Part shown: piece after piece, positions 16,965 through 24,686 of the stretch
How positions within the stretch are numbered: the first letter of the stretch is position 1
Layout: each line of letters opens with the position of its first letter
Made by a program: the position numbers and the translations under genes
Assembly (NCBI GenBank): GCA_038131165.1
Contig: JAYPOZ010000035.1
Location: forward strand, 1 to 38,704
DNA length: 38,704 nucleotides
Direction: 5' to 3'
Origin: UBA6544 sp038131165
GTDB lineage: Bacteria; Pseudomonadota; Alphaproteobacteria; UBA8366
The notes under the pieces: generated by a model
What the model was told of the DNA's origin: nothing
The model's database searches: none
The model's input: the letters and a program-made list of their open reading frames with translations, nothing else

Positions 16965-17798
16965 TTACAGGTTCGGCAATTCCTTCGCCGCCGCTTCCAT
17001 GCGGGGAATGTGTTCGTGCGGCTCGAGGCCGCCGCCGAGGGTGCGGAGGCAGAGGTGCGTCAGGCCGATCTCGCGCCAGTCGGCGACACGGGATTGCCAT
17101 TCCGCCTCGCGCGGACCGACGACGGCGACGCCGGCCTCCGTCCCGAGGCTTTTCGGATCGCGCCCCGCGGCTTCGGCTTCCCGGTATATATCGTCGCGCA
17201 GTCCGCCAAACTCCTCGGGCGAGCAGAGATTGAACCAGCCGTCCGCCTGACGCCCGATGCGACGGCGCACGCGGGCAGTGGGCAATCCGGATGCACCGAT
17301 CCAGATCGGAATCGGTTTCTGCACCGGCAGCGGGTTGATACCGGCGCCCGAAAGCGTGTGATACTTGCCGTCGAAATCGACCGTCTCTTCCGTCCACAAA
17401 CGCTTTAAAAGATCTATCTGTTCCTCGCAGCGATCGCCCCGTGCGTGGAAGTCCGCACCGAGTGCCTCGTACTCTTCCGCATTCTTACCGACACCGATGC
17501 CAAGACGCAGGCGCCCTCCGGAGAGATTGTCGAGCGTCGCCGCTTGTTTCGCGACCAACACTGTCTGGCGTGCCGGCAGAATGATGACCGAGGGCACCAG
17601 CTCGATCTTTGATGTGACGGCGGCGATATAGGTCATCATCGACATCGGCTCATGCAGCGGCCCGCTACCGGCACGATAGACTTGCTCCGGCACTCTAAGA
17701 TGGGTAAGGCCCAACCCCTCGGCCGCTTGGGCGAAGTCGCGGATCGCCTGGAGATCGTCGCCGAGCTCCCGGACCGGTAGCGAGATTCCGATGCGCAT
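16965..17798 (-). CDS. LLM-class flavin- or F420-dependent oxidoreductase
   Basis: A 277-residue luciferase-like protein. Marks are M-R-I-G-I-S-L-P, L-R-V-P-E-Q-V, V-T-S-K-I-E-L-V-P-S-V, G-G-R-L-R-L-G-I-G-V-G, Y-E-A-L-G-A-D-F-H and P-I-P-I-W-I-G-A-S-G. The last two are frequent in the F420-dependent and short-chain subgroup, so the cofactor may be F420 or FMN. The ATG at 17798 has GGGAGGAAA before it; the frame extends 12 codons upstream without support. It is convergent with the Rieske gene and lies downstream of the second TauD-like gene. Substrate unknown. Confidence 0.87.
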   Translation of the reverse strand: MRIGISLPVRELGDDLQAIRDFAQAAEGLGLTHLRVPEQVYRAGSGPLHEPMSMMTYIAAVTSKIELVPSVIILPARQTVLVAKQAATLDNLSGGRLRLGIGVGKNAEEYEALGADFHARGDRCEEQIDLLKRLWTEETVDFDGKYHTLSGAGINPLPVQKPIPIWIGASGLPTARVRRRIGRQADGWFNLCSPEEFGGLRDDIYREAEAAGRDPKSLGTEAGVAVVGPREAEWQSRVADWREIGLTHLCLRTLGGGLEPHEHIPRMEAAAKELPNL

Positions 17799-17867
17799 GA
17801 TGATTTCCTCCCTTATTCGGCGCCGACCTAGCAAAACCTCCCTCGCCCTCCTGCTCCGTGGGCTCCT

Positions 17868-17890
17868 CCCTCTCCCGCAAAAGGAGAGGG
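17868..17890. repeat. REP-like extragenic palindrome
   Basis: Eight bases CCCTCTCC, a seven-base spacer, and the exact complement GGAGAGGG, followed by ttcgggtgagggg to about 17902. The composition resembles the REP-type extragenic repeats found in many GC-rich proteobacterial genomes. It lies between the stop of the second TauD gene and the start of the LLM gene, both on the minus strand, where a hairpin could end or protect the upstream transcript. Only one copy is in the window. Confidence 0.6.
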
Positions 17891-17912
17891 TTCGGGTGAG
17901 GGGTCGCTTGCC

Positions 17913-18980
17913 TTAAAGCGCCACCGCCCCGTCAGCGCGCCTCGTCCGTGGCGCCCTGTTGGCGCCGGCCATCATTTCGGCCGCGGTCCAGCCCATCTGG
18001 CCGTGGCGGCTGTTGCCGCACCGGATCAGCGCCTCGTCGTCGAAGGGCCGGGCGTCGGCGAGGTCGAGCCAGATGCGCATCAGCACGCGCTTGCGCTCTT
18101 CATCGGCGACGACGCCATGGGCGGCGCGGCCGTGCAGGGTCGTGTAGTTGTTGCAGAACTGGATGTCGCCCGCGTGGAAGGGAAACTCGAGGCAGGTCTC
18201 GCGGGCGATCTCGTCCATCAGGTCGAATATCGCGTTCTCCGCGTCCGTCAGCGGCCTTCCGTTGCGCTCCGACGCGTTGGTGATCCAGTTCCGGTTGTAC
18301 TGGCAGGAGACCGCGCCGTCCCGCTGGCTGAACACCGGCACCTTGTAGCCCGAGGTCGGCGTCTCGCCGGGCCCGTGCTCGTCCATCCGGTCCCACTCGA
18401 AGCCTTCGTAGAGCCGGGCCAGCGCGTCCGACCGCCGGCGCAGCAGCTCGTTGTAGATCGTCATCGAGCTCGCGACCCGGCTCGGCGGGTCGTCCGGCGC
18501 CTGACGCACGCAGAGCAGGGAGACGACATCGGTGAGGTCGATGTGCAGCTTCGATTCCTTCGGGAAGCCGACGCCGCGGCGACCCTGGCTCGGGCGGAGC
18601 TTGCCGTCGGTCACGTAGTGGATGAAGGTCGCGTCGCCGTTCTGGGTGAGGCCGGTGCCGAGATGGCTGCAGAGCCCCCAATACATCCGCTCGATATCCT
18701 CGTAGGGGTGGCCCTCGACGGGGAAGTTGCGCATCAGCGCGAAACCGCGGCCGGTGCGGAGATCGTCGCCGACCCGCGCGAGGCGGGCGCTCAGGCCGGG
18801 GAGCGGAAAATCGTCCTTCCGGATCGTCTCCAGGCGGGCTCGCTTGACCCCGGACAGGGCTTCGATCAACTCATCCCGGTCGCCATCGTCCAGAACATAT
18901 TCCCAGCTGCGCTCCTCCCGCAGCTCCGCGCCGGTCCAGACGGAGCGGTCCACAATCGGTTCCCCACGAATCTCGCTCAT
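17913..18980 (-). CDS. TauD/TfdA family Fe(II)/2-oxoglutarate dioxygenase (copy 2)
   Basis: A 355-residue iron oxygenase from a different branch than the other TauD gene here. The triad is H146-x-D148 (K-L-H-I-D-L-T) with a distal histidine in T-T-L-H-G-R near residue 288, and a late arginine in R-V-L-M-R-I-W-L for 2-oxoglutarate. The N-terminal 70 residues before the core are longer than in copy 1. AAGGAGG precedes the ATG at 18980. It is divergent from the crotonase gene 109 bases away. The substrate is not set by sequence. It adds to the oxidative theme of this segment. Confidence 0.86.
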   Translation of the reverse strand: MSEIRGEPIVDRSVWTGAELREERSWEYVLDDGDRDELIEALSGVKRARLETIRKDDFPLPGLSARLARVGDDLRTGRGFALMRNFPVEGHPYEDIERMYWGLCSHLGTGLTQNGDATFIHYVTDGKLRPSQGRRGVGFPKESKLHIDLTDVVSLLCVRQAPDDPPSRVASSMTIYNELLRRRSDALARLYEGFEWDRMDEHGPGETPTSGYKVPVFSQRDGAVSCQYNRNWITNASERNGRPLTDAENAIFDLMDEIARETCLEFPFHAGDIQFCNNYTTLHGRAAHGVVADEERKRVLMRIWLDLADARPFDDEALIRCGNSRHGQMGWTAAEMMAGANRAPRTRRADGAVAL

Positions 18981-19089
18981 CGCGTCCTCCTTCGGTTTCC
19001 TCTTCTTATGACATAGGGCAAGTTCCGGTCAAAGGCGCGTGGTGACATAGCGCCACCGCCGCCTAGTTCCTTCTCAAACGGAGGAAGAC

Positions 19090-19878
19090 ATGACCGACGA
19101 CAGATTATTGTTTGAAGCCGCCGACGGCGTGGCGACCCTGACCCTGAACCGGCCGGACGTGATGAACGCATTCGAAGACGGCATGCGCGAGGCGCTGTTC
19201 GACCGGCTCGAGGCCTGCGCCGCCGATCCGGATATCCGCTGCGTGGTCATCACCGGCGCCGGCAAAGCGTTCTCAGCCGGCGGCGATATCGCGAGCATGG
19301 CCAAGCTGCAGCAGGACAACGACGTCTCCGTTGTAGAGACCCGCATGGCCATCGCCGGTCAGGTCATTCAACAGATTCGCAGGATGCAACAGCCGGTCAT
19401 GGCCGCGATCAACGGGGCAGCAGCGGGCGGCGGCATGAATCTGGCGCTCGCCTGCGATCTGCGGATCTCCAGCGATCGGGCCGTCTTCGCGGAAAGTTTC
19501 GTCAAGATTGGCCTGATCCCGGATTGGGGCGGATTTGATTTCCTCACCAAACTTGTCGGCACATCCAAGGCAATGGAATTGATGATGCTCGGTGACCGCA
19601 TCGACGCGGCAGAAGCGCTCCGCCTCGGGCTCGTCAACCGGGTCGTCCCGGAGGCCGGTTTTCGGGACGAAGTCGCCAAGCTCGCCGCGCGCCTGGCGGA
19701 CGGGCCGCCGGCCACCCTGGCGGCAATCAAGGAAGGCGTCTATCGGGGAGCGGAGACCTCGCTGCCCGAGACGCTCTCCTATGAATACGCCACGCAGCGC
19801 CGAATTTTTCTTTCGGACGACGCGCGCGAAGGGATGAAGGCTTTTCTGGAAAAACGCCCGGCCCGCTTTCGGGACTAA
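19090..19878 (+). CDS. Enoyl-CoA hydratase/isomerase (crotonase) family, PaaG-like isomerase residues
   Basis: A 262-residue crotonase-fold enzyme acting on acyl-CoA thioesters. The oxyanion-hole stretches are F-S-A-G-G-D-I (61-67) and A-A-A-G-G-G-M-N-L-A-L-A-C-D-L (110-124). The two glutamates of true hydratases (rat E144 and E164) are replaced here by N117 and F137. An aspartate, D145 in G-L-I-P-D-W-G-G, sits where PaaG-type isomerases and chlorobenzoyl-CoA dehalogenase have their catalytic acid. An isomerase or similar role is therefore more likely than hydration. GGAGG precedes the ATG. It ends with a 4-base overlap with the convergent cbpM gene. Confidence 0.88.
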   Translation: MTDDRLLFEAADGVATLTLNRPDVMNAFEDGMREALFDRLEACAADPDIRCVVITGAGKAFSAGGDIASMAKLQQDNDVSVVETRMAIAGQVIQQIRRMQQPVMAAINGAAAGGGMNLALACDLRISSDRAVFAESFVKIGLIPDWGGFDFLTKLVGTSKAMELMMLGDRIDAAEALRLGLVNRVVPEAGFRDEVAKLAARLADGPPATLAAIKEGVYRGAETSLPETLSYEYATQRRIFLSDDAREGMKAFLEKRPARFRD

Positions 19879-20207
19879 CCCTCGCGCCGGCCGCGAAAAC
19901 TCGCCAGCACCTGGCGACGGATATCTTCCGGCTGCCGCTCAATAGCATCTGCGAGACTGCGCAGCTCACGGCGGGCACCGTGCAATTGGTCGAGCAGAGA
20001 CAGCACGACCGGGAGAGCTTCTTCGCCAATTTGCAATTCGTCCTGCAACTGCGCCACCAGGCGGATTCGGGCAAGATCGAGATCGTCGAACCGAGCCTCT
20101 CCGTCGGAAGCGGCCGGCACGATCCATCCTTTGCGGACCCAAACCCGAAGCTGCCGGACATCCACTCCATCGATTTCGGCAACAACCTGCGTTTCGCTGT
20201 AAATCAT
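19875..20207 (-). CDS. cbpM: Chaperone modulator CbpM (MerR-like)
   Basis: A 110-residue protein with a MerR-type winged helix (I-D-G-V-D-V-R-Q-L-R-V-W-V-R-K-G-W-I-V-P) followed by a long helical region. CbpM binds the J-domain of CbpA and inhibits its DnaJ-like activity. Context is decisive: the start ATG overlaps the stop of the upstream CbpA-type gene as ATGA, so translation is coupled and the two are made in fixed ratio. The frame extends 17 codons upstream but that part lies inside the cbpA end. A plain MerR regulator is the alternative, but the size and pairing favour CbpM. Confidence 0.85.
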   Translation of the reverse strand: MIYSETQVVAEIDGVDVRQLRVWVRKGWIVPAASDGEARFDDLDLARIRLVAQLQDELQIGEEALPVVLSLLDQLHGARRELRSLADAIERQPEDIRRQVLASFRGRREG

Positions 20208-21136
20208 GCCGAACCGGCCTTTCCGGCGCGCGGATTGTAGGCGTGCGTCTGCCGCCATGTTTTGACGAACTCGGCCAGCTCGCCGTCAATTTCCTTCGGT
20301 ATCACCACCTTCAGCACCACCCGCTGATCTCCAGCCGTGCCCCCGGGCGGCGCTATACCCTTGCCTTTCAAGCGCAGGACATCGCCGCTGCTGGACCCCT
20401 TCGGCACAGTCAGATTAACCCGCCCCGATAGTGTCGCCACCTCGACCTTACCGCCGAGCACCGCTTCATCCAGGGTGATCGGCAGCTCGATCAAAATATC
20501 GTTGCCTTCCCTGCGGAATACCGGATGCGGGCGAACCGCGATCTCGATGAAGGCATCGCCCGCAGGCCCACCCCCCAATCCAGAGCCGCCCTTGCCCTTT
20601 AGCCGCAGGATACCGCCATCCCGGATCCCGGCAGGTATGGCGATGTCGAGCGCCTTTGCGTCGGGCATGGCGATCCGTCGCTTGGCGCCCTTGGCGGCAT
20701 CGAGAAAGTCGACTTCAAGACGATACTGCACGTCTTGGCCGCGCATCCGGATGGTGCCCCGCGCGCCGCTGGTCTGGCTACCACGCCGTCCAAATAAATC
20801 GGCAAAAATGTCCGATACATCCCCCAAATCCTCGAACCCGGCCGAGCTGTGGTAACGGCCGCTGCCATCGGCATCCGCATAGTTGCGGTAGAACTGTTGG
20901 TCCGGGCGTTCGGCCCCCGAGGCGTCGATTTCGCCGCGATCGAATTGCCCCCGCTTGTCCGGGTCGCCGACGATGTCGTAGGCAGTCGCGACTTTCTTGA
21001 AACGCTCTTCCGCCGCCTTGTCTCCCGGATTGAGGTCGGGATGCAGCTTCTTGGCAAGATCGCGATAGGCTTTCCGGATGTCCTCTTGCGAGGCTGTCTT
21101 CTTCACACCCAGAACCGTATACGGGTCGTCGCTCAT
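20204..21136 (-). CDS. cbpA: Class II (CbpA-type) DnaJ co-chaperone
   Basis: A 310-residue J-domain protein. The J-domain (about 1-70) holds H-P-D at 32-34, which stimulates DnaK ATPase. A Gly/Phe-type linker follows (about 75-130), then two beta-rich substrate-binding domains (with P-A-G-I-R-D-G-G and V-P-K-G-S-S-S-G-D). There is no C-x-x-C-x-G-x-G zinc finger, so it is the CbpA type rather than DnaJ. The ATG at 21136 begins M-S-D-D-P-Y-T-V-L-G; the open frame runs further upstream without J-domain sequence. It is coupled to cbpM downstream. No heat-shock promoter was evident upstream. Confidence 0.92.
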   Translation of the reverse strand: MSDDPYTVLGVKKTASQEDIRKAYRDLAKKLHPDLNPGDKAAEERFKKVATAYDIVGDPDKRGQFDRGEIDASGAERPDQQFYRNYADADGSGRYHSSAGFEDLGDVSDIFADLFGRRGSQTSGARGTIRMRGQDVQYRLEVDFLDAAKGAKRRIAMPDAKALDIAIPAGIRDGGILRLKGKGGSGLGGGPAGDAFIEIAVRPHPVFRREGNDILIELPITLDEAVLGGKVEVATLSGRVNLTVPKGSSSGDVLRLKGKGIAPPGGTAGDQRVVLKVVIPKEIDGELAEFVKTWRQTHAYNPRAGKAGSA

Positions 21137-21255
21137 CGCACGCTCAACTGTGTTTGCTTCCGCCAATTGCGGGGCCTTGGCCGCGCGTACTTTAAATTGG
21201 CACGATTCGCCGCCACTCAAGCATGAGCCAGATCAAATACGGCGAGTCTTCTCCT

Positions 21256-21567
21256 TCAGTCGGCGACTTCGATCTCCATCAGGGGTACGTGTTGCTGCGC
21301 GCCGTAGATATCGGTGTCGCCGGGAGAGCCGGACGGAATCTTGCGCGGCACCGTGATCTTGATCGCATAGGCGACATCGAAGGGAATGATCGCAACCTCG
21401 TTTTCGCTGACGCCATAAAGCGGACCGAGTGCCCGCGGCGTCAAAGCGCCGCTATCGCGTACCTTCGCGTAGGTGGCTTCATCCTCGAACATGACGTCGA
21501 GCGTAAACTGCAAAGCGCCCGCGTTCTTCGAGCGGATGACCTTCGCCAGATCCCGCAGCTTCGCCAT
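21256..21567 (-). CDS. DUF4387 family protein
   Basis: A 103-residue protein starting M-A-K-L-R-D-L-A-K-V-I-R-S-K-N-A-G and containing D-V-M-F-E-D and I-P-F-D-V-A-Y-A-I-K-I-T, which fits DUF4387. Its role is not known. Proteins of this family are typically encoded directly after AtuA-type (DUF1446) genes or fused to them. Here the ATG overlaps the stop of the AtuA-family gene as TGATG, which argues for a two-subunit complex made in fixed ratio. The frame is open upstream inside the AtuA gene, but the ATG at 21567 is where family sequence begins. Confidence 0.85.
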   Translation of the reverse strand: MAKLRDLAKVIRSKNAGALQFTLDVMFEDEATYAKVRDSGALTPRALGPLYGVSENEVAIIPFDVAYAIKITVPRKIPSGSPGDTDIYGAQQHVPLMEIEVAD

Positions 21568-22931
21568 CAGAGCGTCTCCGTTTCCATCCGCACGGCTTCG
21601 AGCGGATGATCGCATTCCATGACATGCCAGACATTGAACTCGTAGACTTCGCCGACCGGCATGTCGGAGGGCGAGAACGGGATCGCCATGTTGCCGGAAA
21701 TGCACATCCGGCCCTGAAAGTCGCCGTGCAGCAGGAGATAGCGTATCTTGGCGCAAACCGCCTTGGAGATGTCCTCGGTGACGCCGATCACATCGACCAG
21801 CAGGCCGAGTTCGTGCGACAGCGTCTCCTTCACCGGCTCGATCGGCCCCATCGTGGCATTCTTGCCGTAGACATGAACGTTGATTTGATACTGCTCGGGC
21901 GAAAAGCCAAGTTGAGAGACTTCGATCGCCGCGCGCTCCTTGCAATGCGCGATGTAACTGTCGATCTGCCCGATCAGGATCGGGTCGCGGGTGCCAGCCA
22001 TCGAAACCGTACGGTATCCGAGCGCGCGAACCCCCTCGAGTTTCACCGTGTATCTGTTGGCGGGCTCGAAACGGCTGCCGGTGACCTTGACAGTGCGGTC
22101 GTCGAGCTGCGTGAAGTCCGCGTGCGAGGTATCGACGAGACCGGTCGGCTCCTTCAAGTGATAAGGGCTCGGATTCTCGTAAAGTGTATGGGCGGCGACC
22201 CTCGTCCGCGTCACGCGCTTATCGGGATGGCCCGGCTCGACGGTGAAATAATCGTCGTAGATCGTACCGATGACGCTGTCGCCGCCGAGACGTGGTTCCG
22301 CCACCTGGGCGCCGCACTCGATGATCTTGCCGAGGTGCCAGGCGAGGCCGGGCTCGGCACCGCGCATCAGCGGAATCGCGGCATAGATCGCCGCGTCGCT
22401 CGCCCGTCCGGCGATGACGACGTCGGCACCGTCTTCCAACGCTTGCTGAAACGGCTCCGGTCCCATCATCGCGACGACGCGGTGCGAGCGCTCGATCTCT
22501 TCCTCGGTCAACTCACCGATCGGGCCCAGCGGCGAGATCTTTCCCGCCTTCGCCTTTGCCTTAAGCGCATCCTTGGTCTGCTCGCTGCGAATCACCGAAA
22601 CCTTGGGATGCAGACCTTTCTCGCGGGCGATCTCGCGCACCACATCCATCAGCCAATCGACATGCGGATCGCCACCGCCGCCACCCGCCGAACCGATGAA
22701 AACCGGGACACCCTTCGCCGCGCCTCCTTCGAGCATCAGCGACAGGTCGCGCTTTGCCGCGGCGCGCGAGACGAAGGCTTGGCCTGCACCGAGGTAGTAT
22801 GGTCCCGGATCCATCGATCCGGCGTCGCTCGCGATCAGATCGAGATCCATCTCAAGCGCCCGCTTCATCGATTCCTCGGCATATCCGTAGCCGAGCATGC
22901 CGGTCGCCGCCATCATCCGTATCGGTTTCAT
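21567..22931 (-). CDS. Acyclic terpene utilisation AtuA / DUF1446 family protein
   Basis: A 454-residue protein. Family marks are M-A-A-T-G-M-L-G-Y-G-Y, the aspartate-rich L-I-A-S-D-A-G-S-M-D-P-G-P, F-I-G-S-A-G-G-G-G-G-D-P, and V-V-I-A-G-R-A-S-D-A-A. AtuA takes part in citronellol/geraniol degradation in Pseudomonas, but its chemical step is not settled and the family is much wider than terpene use; no other atu genes (geranyl-CoA carboxylase, for example) are here. GGGAG lies seven bases before the ATG at 22931, and the frame extends further but without family sequence. Coupled to the DUF4387 gene downstream. Confidence 0.87.
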   Translation of the reverse strand: MKPIRMMAATGMLGYGYAEESMKRALEMDLDLIASDAGSMDPGPYYLGAGQAFVSRAAAKRDLSLMLEGGAAKGVPVFIGSAGGGGGDPHVDWLMDVVREIAREKGLHPKVSVIRSEQTKDALKAKAKAGKISPLGPIGELTEEEIERSHRVVAMMGPEPFQQALEDGADVVIAGRASDAAIYAAIPLMRGAEPGLAWHLGKIIECGAQVAEPRLGGDSVIGTIYDDYFTVEPGHPDKRVTRTRVAAHTLYENPSPYHLKEPTGLVDTSHADFTQLDDRTVKVTGSRFEPANRYTVKLEGVRALGYRTVSMAGTRDPILIGQIDSYIAHCKERAAIEVSQLGFSPEQYQINVHVYGKNATMGPIEPVKETLSHELGLLVDVIGVTEDISKAVCAKIRYLLLHGDFQGRMCISGNMAIPFSPSDMPVGEVYEFNVWHVMECDHPLEAVRMETETL

Positions 22932-23404
22932 ATATGATCTCCCACGCCACAGTTCCTGCACTCTGCTATCAAAGATACGCCGGGTTTCTCCGGAAACCAT
23001 CCAGTCGCTCTCGAAAAACGCGTTGTACAGGTGTGATTGCCCTCACTGCGGACTCCGCTTCTGCCTTGCAAAGATCAGGATATCGTCAGCTTCCCGCCAA
23101 GCCCTCGCCATCAATGGATCGCAGGGTCGGACCCCTTGGAATTAAACGGAAGAACGAGAAGATGCACCAATTGACATTCGCCGCTTCGGTCGCCGGATTG
23201 CTGATGCTTTCGGCATTTCTGGCTGCCGCATCCTACTTCGACGGCAGCCCTTTCAGATCGCCTTTTGACTCGCGCTACACGCCGGCCGCCGAAAGTTTCG
23301 CGATGCGCGAACCTAAATAACAGTTCCCTTACTGGACAAATGGGCGACCTTGTGCGCACACTTAAAGAGCAAGCAAGACGATTCGCGAGTCGGGGGGGAG
23401 ACCG
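22932..23404. other. Gene-poor stretch between divergent AtuA and JmjC genes
   Basis: It must hold the promoters of the two divergent genes, and carries one possible 52-codon reading frame (separate entry). An imperfect 14-bp palindrome (cgattcgcgagtcg, about 23380-23393) lies just before the JmjC ribosome site. I see no RNA gene, repeat family or mobile-element trace. Confidence 0.5.
23162..23320 (+). CDS. Possible small membrane or secreted peptide (52 residues)
   Basis: An ATG follows a weak GAGAAG and opens a 52-codon frame. The N-terminal half is strongly hydrophobic (F-A-A-S-V-A-G-L-L-M-L-S-A-F-L-A-A-A), like a signal peptide or single membrane helix; the rest (D-G-S-P-F-R-S-P-F-D-S-R-Y) is polar. 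No family is recognised. The frame is also open upstream, so coding status is uncertain. It is 84 bases before the JmjC gene on the same strand and could be cotranscribed. Confidence 0.4.
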   Translation: MHQLTFAASVAGLLMLSAFLAAASYFDGSPFRSPFDSRYTPAAESFAMREPK

Positions 23405-24610
23405 ATGGGGAAGCGCGAGATCAATCTGCGGCAACTTCTCCATCCGATGTCGCCGGAGGAGTTTTTTGCGGACTATTACGACCAACGCCCGCTCCATATT
23501 CCAGGTGCGGCAGATAAGTTCGCCCATGTTTTCACTTGGAACGAGCTCAACGCACTGCTCGAATCGGTCCATTTATGGAGCGAAAAGACGATGCGGCTCG
23601 TCATCGATACGGTCGATGTGCCGCCCGAGGAATATTCGGTACCCGGCCATAACCGGTTCCTGGAGCCGGCGCTTATACCCGACTTAAAGAAAGTCCAGGA
23701 GATGATTCTCCAGGGCGCGACCCTTGTTCTCGACCGGACGGAGCGTCTCACCCCGACCCTGGCGAGAATCGCCGATATCATCGAGCTTTCCACCGGCGGG
23801 CGGGCGAACTGCAATGCCTATTGTTCCTGGCAAGCCCATCAGGCGTTCAAATCGCACTATGATTCGATGGATGTTTTCGTACTGCAGATCGACGGCAGCA
23901 AGAAATGGAACATCTACGAGACCCGGATTGACGGTCCGGTTGAGCACGCCCCCTTTGATTTTGCCAGTCAATCGGCAGAGCATCATCAAATAGCCAAGGG
24001 CAAAGTGTCGATGACGCCCGAATTGTCGACTGGAGATTTCCTGTATGTGCCGGCGGGCCAGTACCACGATGCACTGGCGTCCACGGAAGTGTCGCTGCAC
24101 CTGACATTCGGCTCGGTTCGAGCGACCGGAATCGATTTTATGGCCCTGGTTACAAGTCTCGAATCGATCGCCAGCATCCCCGAATTCCGCCGCCCGCTCC
24201 CGCATTTCGACGATGCGTCGGCACATAACGCGCATATTGAAGAATTAGCCGACAAGCTGCACGAACTCTTGTGCGACCCAAGCACGGCAGAACAAGTCCG
24301 CGGATTCCAGCGCCAGCAAAGTCTGGGGCATCTGTCTCCTGGGTTTCAACTGCCGAAACGCGCCGAACATGCCCGCTTGCGGGTCTGTGATCGAGGCGCC
24401 AAAACGGTCCGGCGGGGACCAGACTGGGTCTTGAAGACGGCGGGTTCCGAGACCAAGATCGATCCTGCGGAGGCCCAGGTGGCGGAATGGGTCATTGGTC
24501 GCGAAGGCTTCACCAGCATCGAATTTATCGATGCCTTTGGTCAAGGCGACCTCGATTTGCTCGGCACACTAAATCGATTTTCCAAAGCCGGCCTGATCGA
24601 GGTCGTCTAA
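23405..24610 (+). CDS. JmjC-domain cupin oxygenase (ribosomal-oxygenase-like)
   Basis: A 401-residue Fe(II)/2-oxoglutarate hydroxylase-type protein. The N-terminal F-F-A-D-Y-Y-D-Q-R-P-L-H-I is the usual entry of the YcfD/RoxA and MINA53/NO66 group. The iron triad is H151-x-D153 (S-H-Y-D-S) and H221 (G-Q-Y-H-D), and K167 in S-K-K-W fits the 2-oxoglutarate contact region. The C-terminal third is helical with a winged-helix-like end, as in RoxA, which hydroxylates an arginine of ribosomal protein L16. Similarity in arrangement does not prove the same target; a peptide or natural-product hydroxylase is possible. The ATG follows a G-rich GGGGGAG. It precedes the hsp20 gene. Confidence 0.83.
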   Translation: MGKREINLRQLLHPMSPEEFFADYYDQRPLHIPGAADKFAHVFTWNELNALLESVHLWSEKTMRLVIDTVDVPPEEYSVPGHNRFLEPALIPDLKKVQEMILQGATLVLDRTERLTPTLARIADIIELSTGGRANCNAYCSWQAHQAFKSHYDSMDVFVLQIDGSKKWNIYETRIDGPVEHAPFDFASQSAEHHQIAKGKVSMTPELSTGDFLYVPAGQYHDALASTEVSLHLTFGSVRATGIDFMALVTSLESIASIPEFRRPLPHFDDASAHNAHIEELADKLHELLCDPSTAEQVRGFQRQQSLGHLSPGFQLPKRAEHARLRVCDRGAKTVRRGPDWVLKTAGSETKIDPAEAQVAEWVIGREGFTSIEFIDAFGQGDLDLLGTLNRFSKAGLIEVV

Positions 24611-24620
24611 CAGATCGACG

Positions 24621-24650
24621 CTTGCAACTAGGCGTCTGCATTCCCAAATA
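24621..24650 (+). promoter_or_regulatory. Candidate sigma-32 (heat-shock) promoter for hsp20
   Basis: CTTGCAA at 24621-24627, a 15-base spacer, then CCCAAATA at 24643-24650. This is close to the heat-shock consensus CTTGAAA and CCCCATnT with 13-15 bases between. It starts 11 bases after the JmjC stop and would give a leader of about 90 bases for hsp20. Assigned by eye. Confidence 0.45.
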
Positions 24651-24686
24651 CCGTCTGAAGCGCAGGACAAACGGTCTGCGTTCACC

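Noticed and set aside
18003..19016. 337-codon plus-strand frame opposite the second TauD gene
   Set aside because: The minus strand encodes the complete H-x-D...H triad with a good ribosome site; this frame has none.
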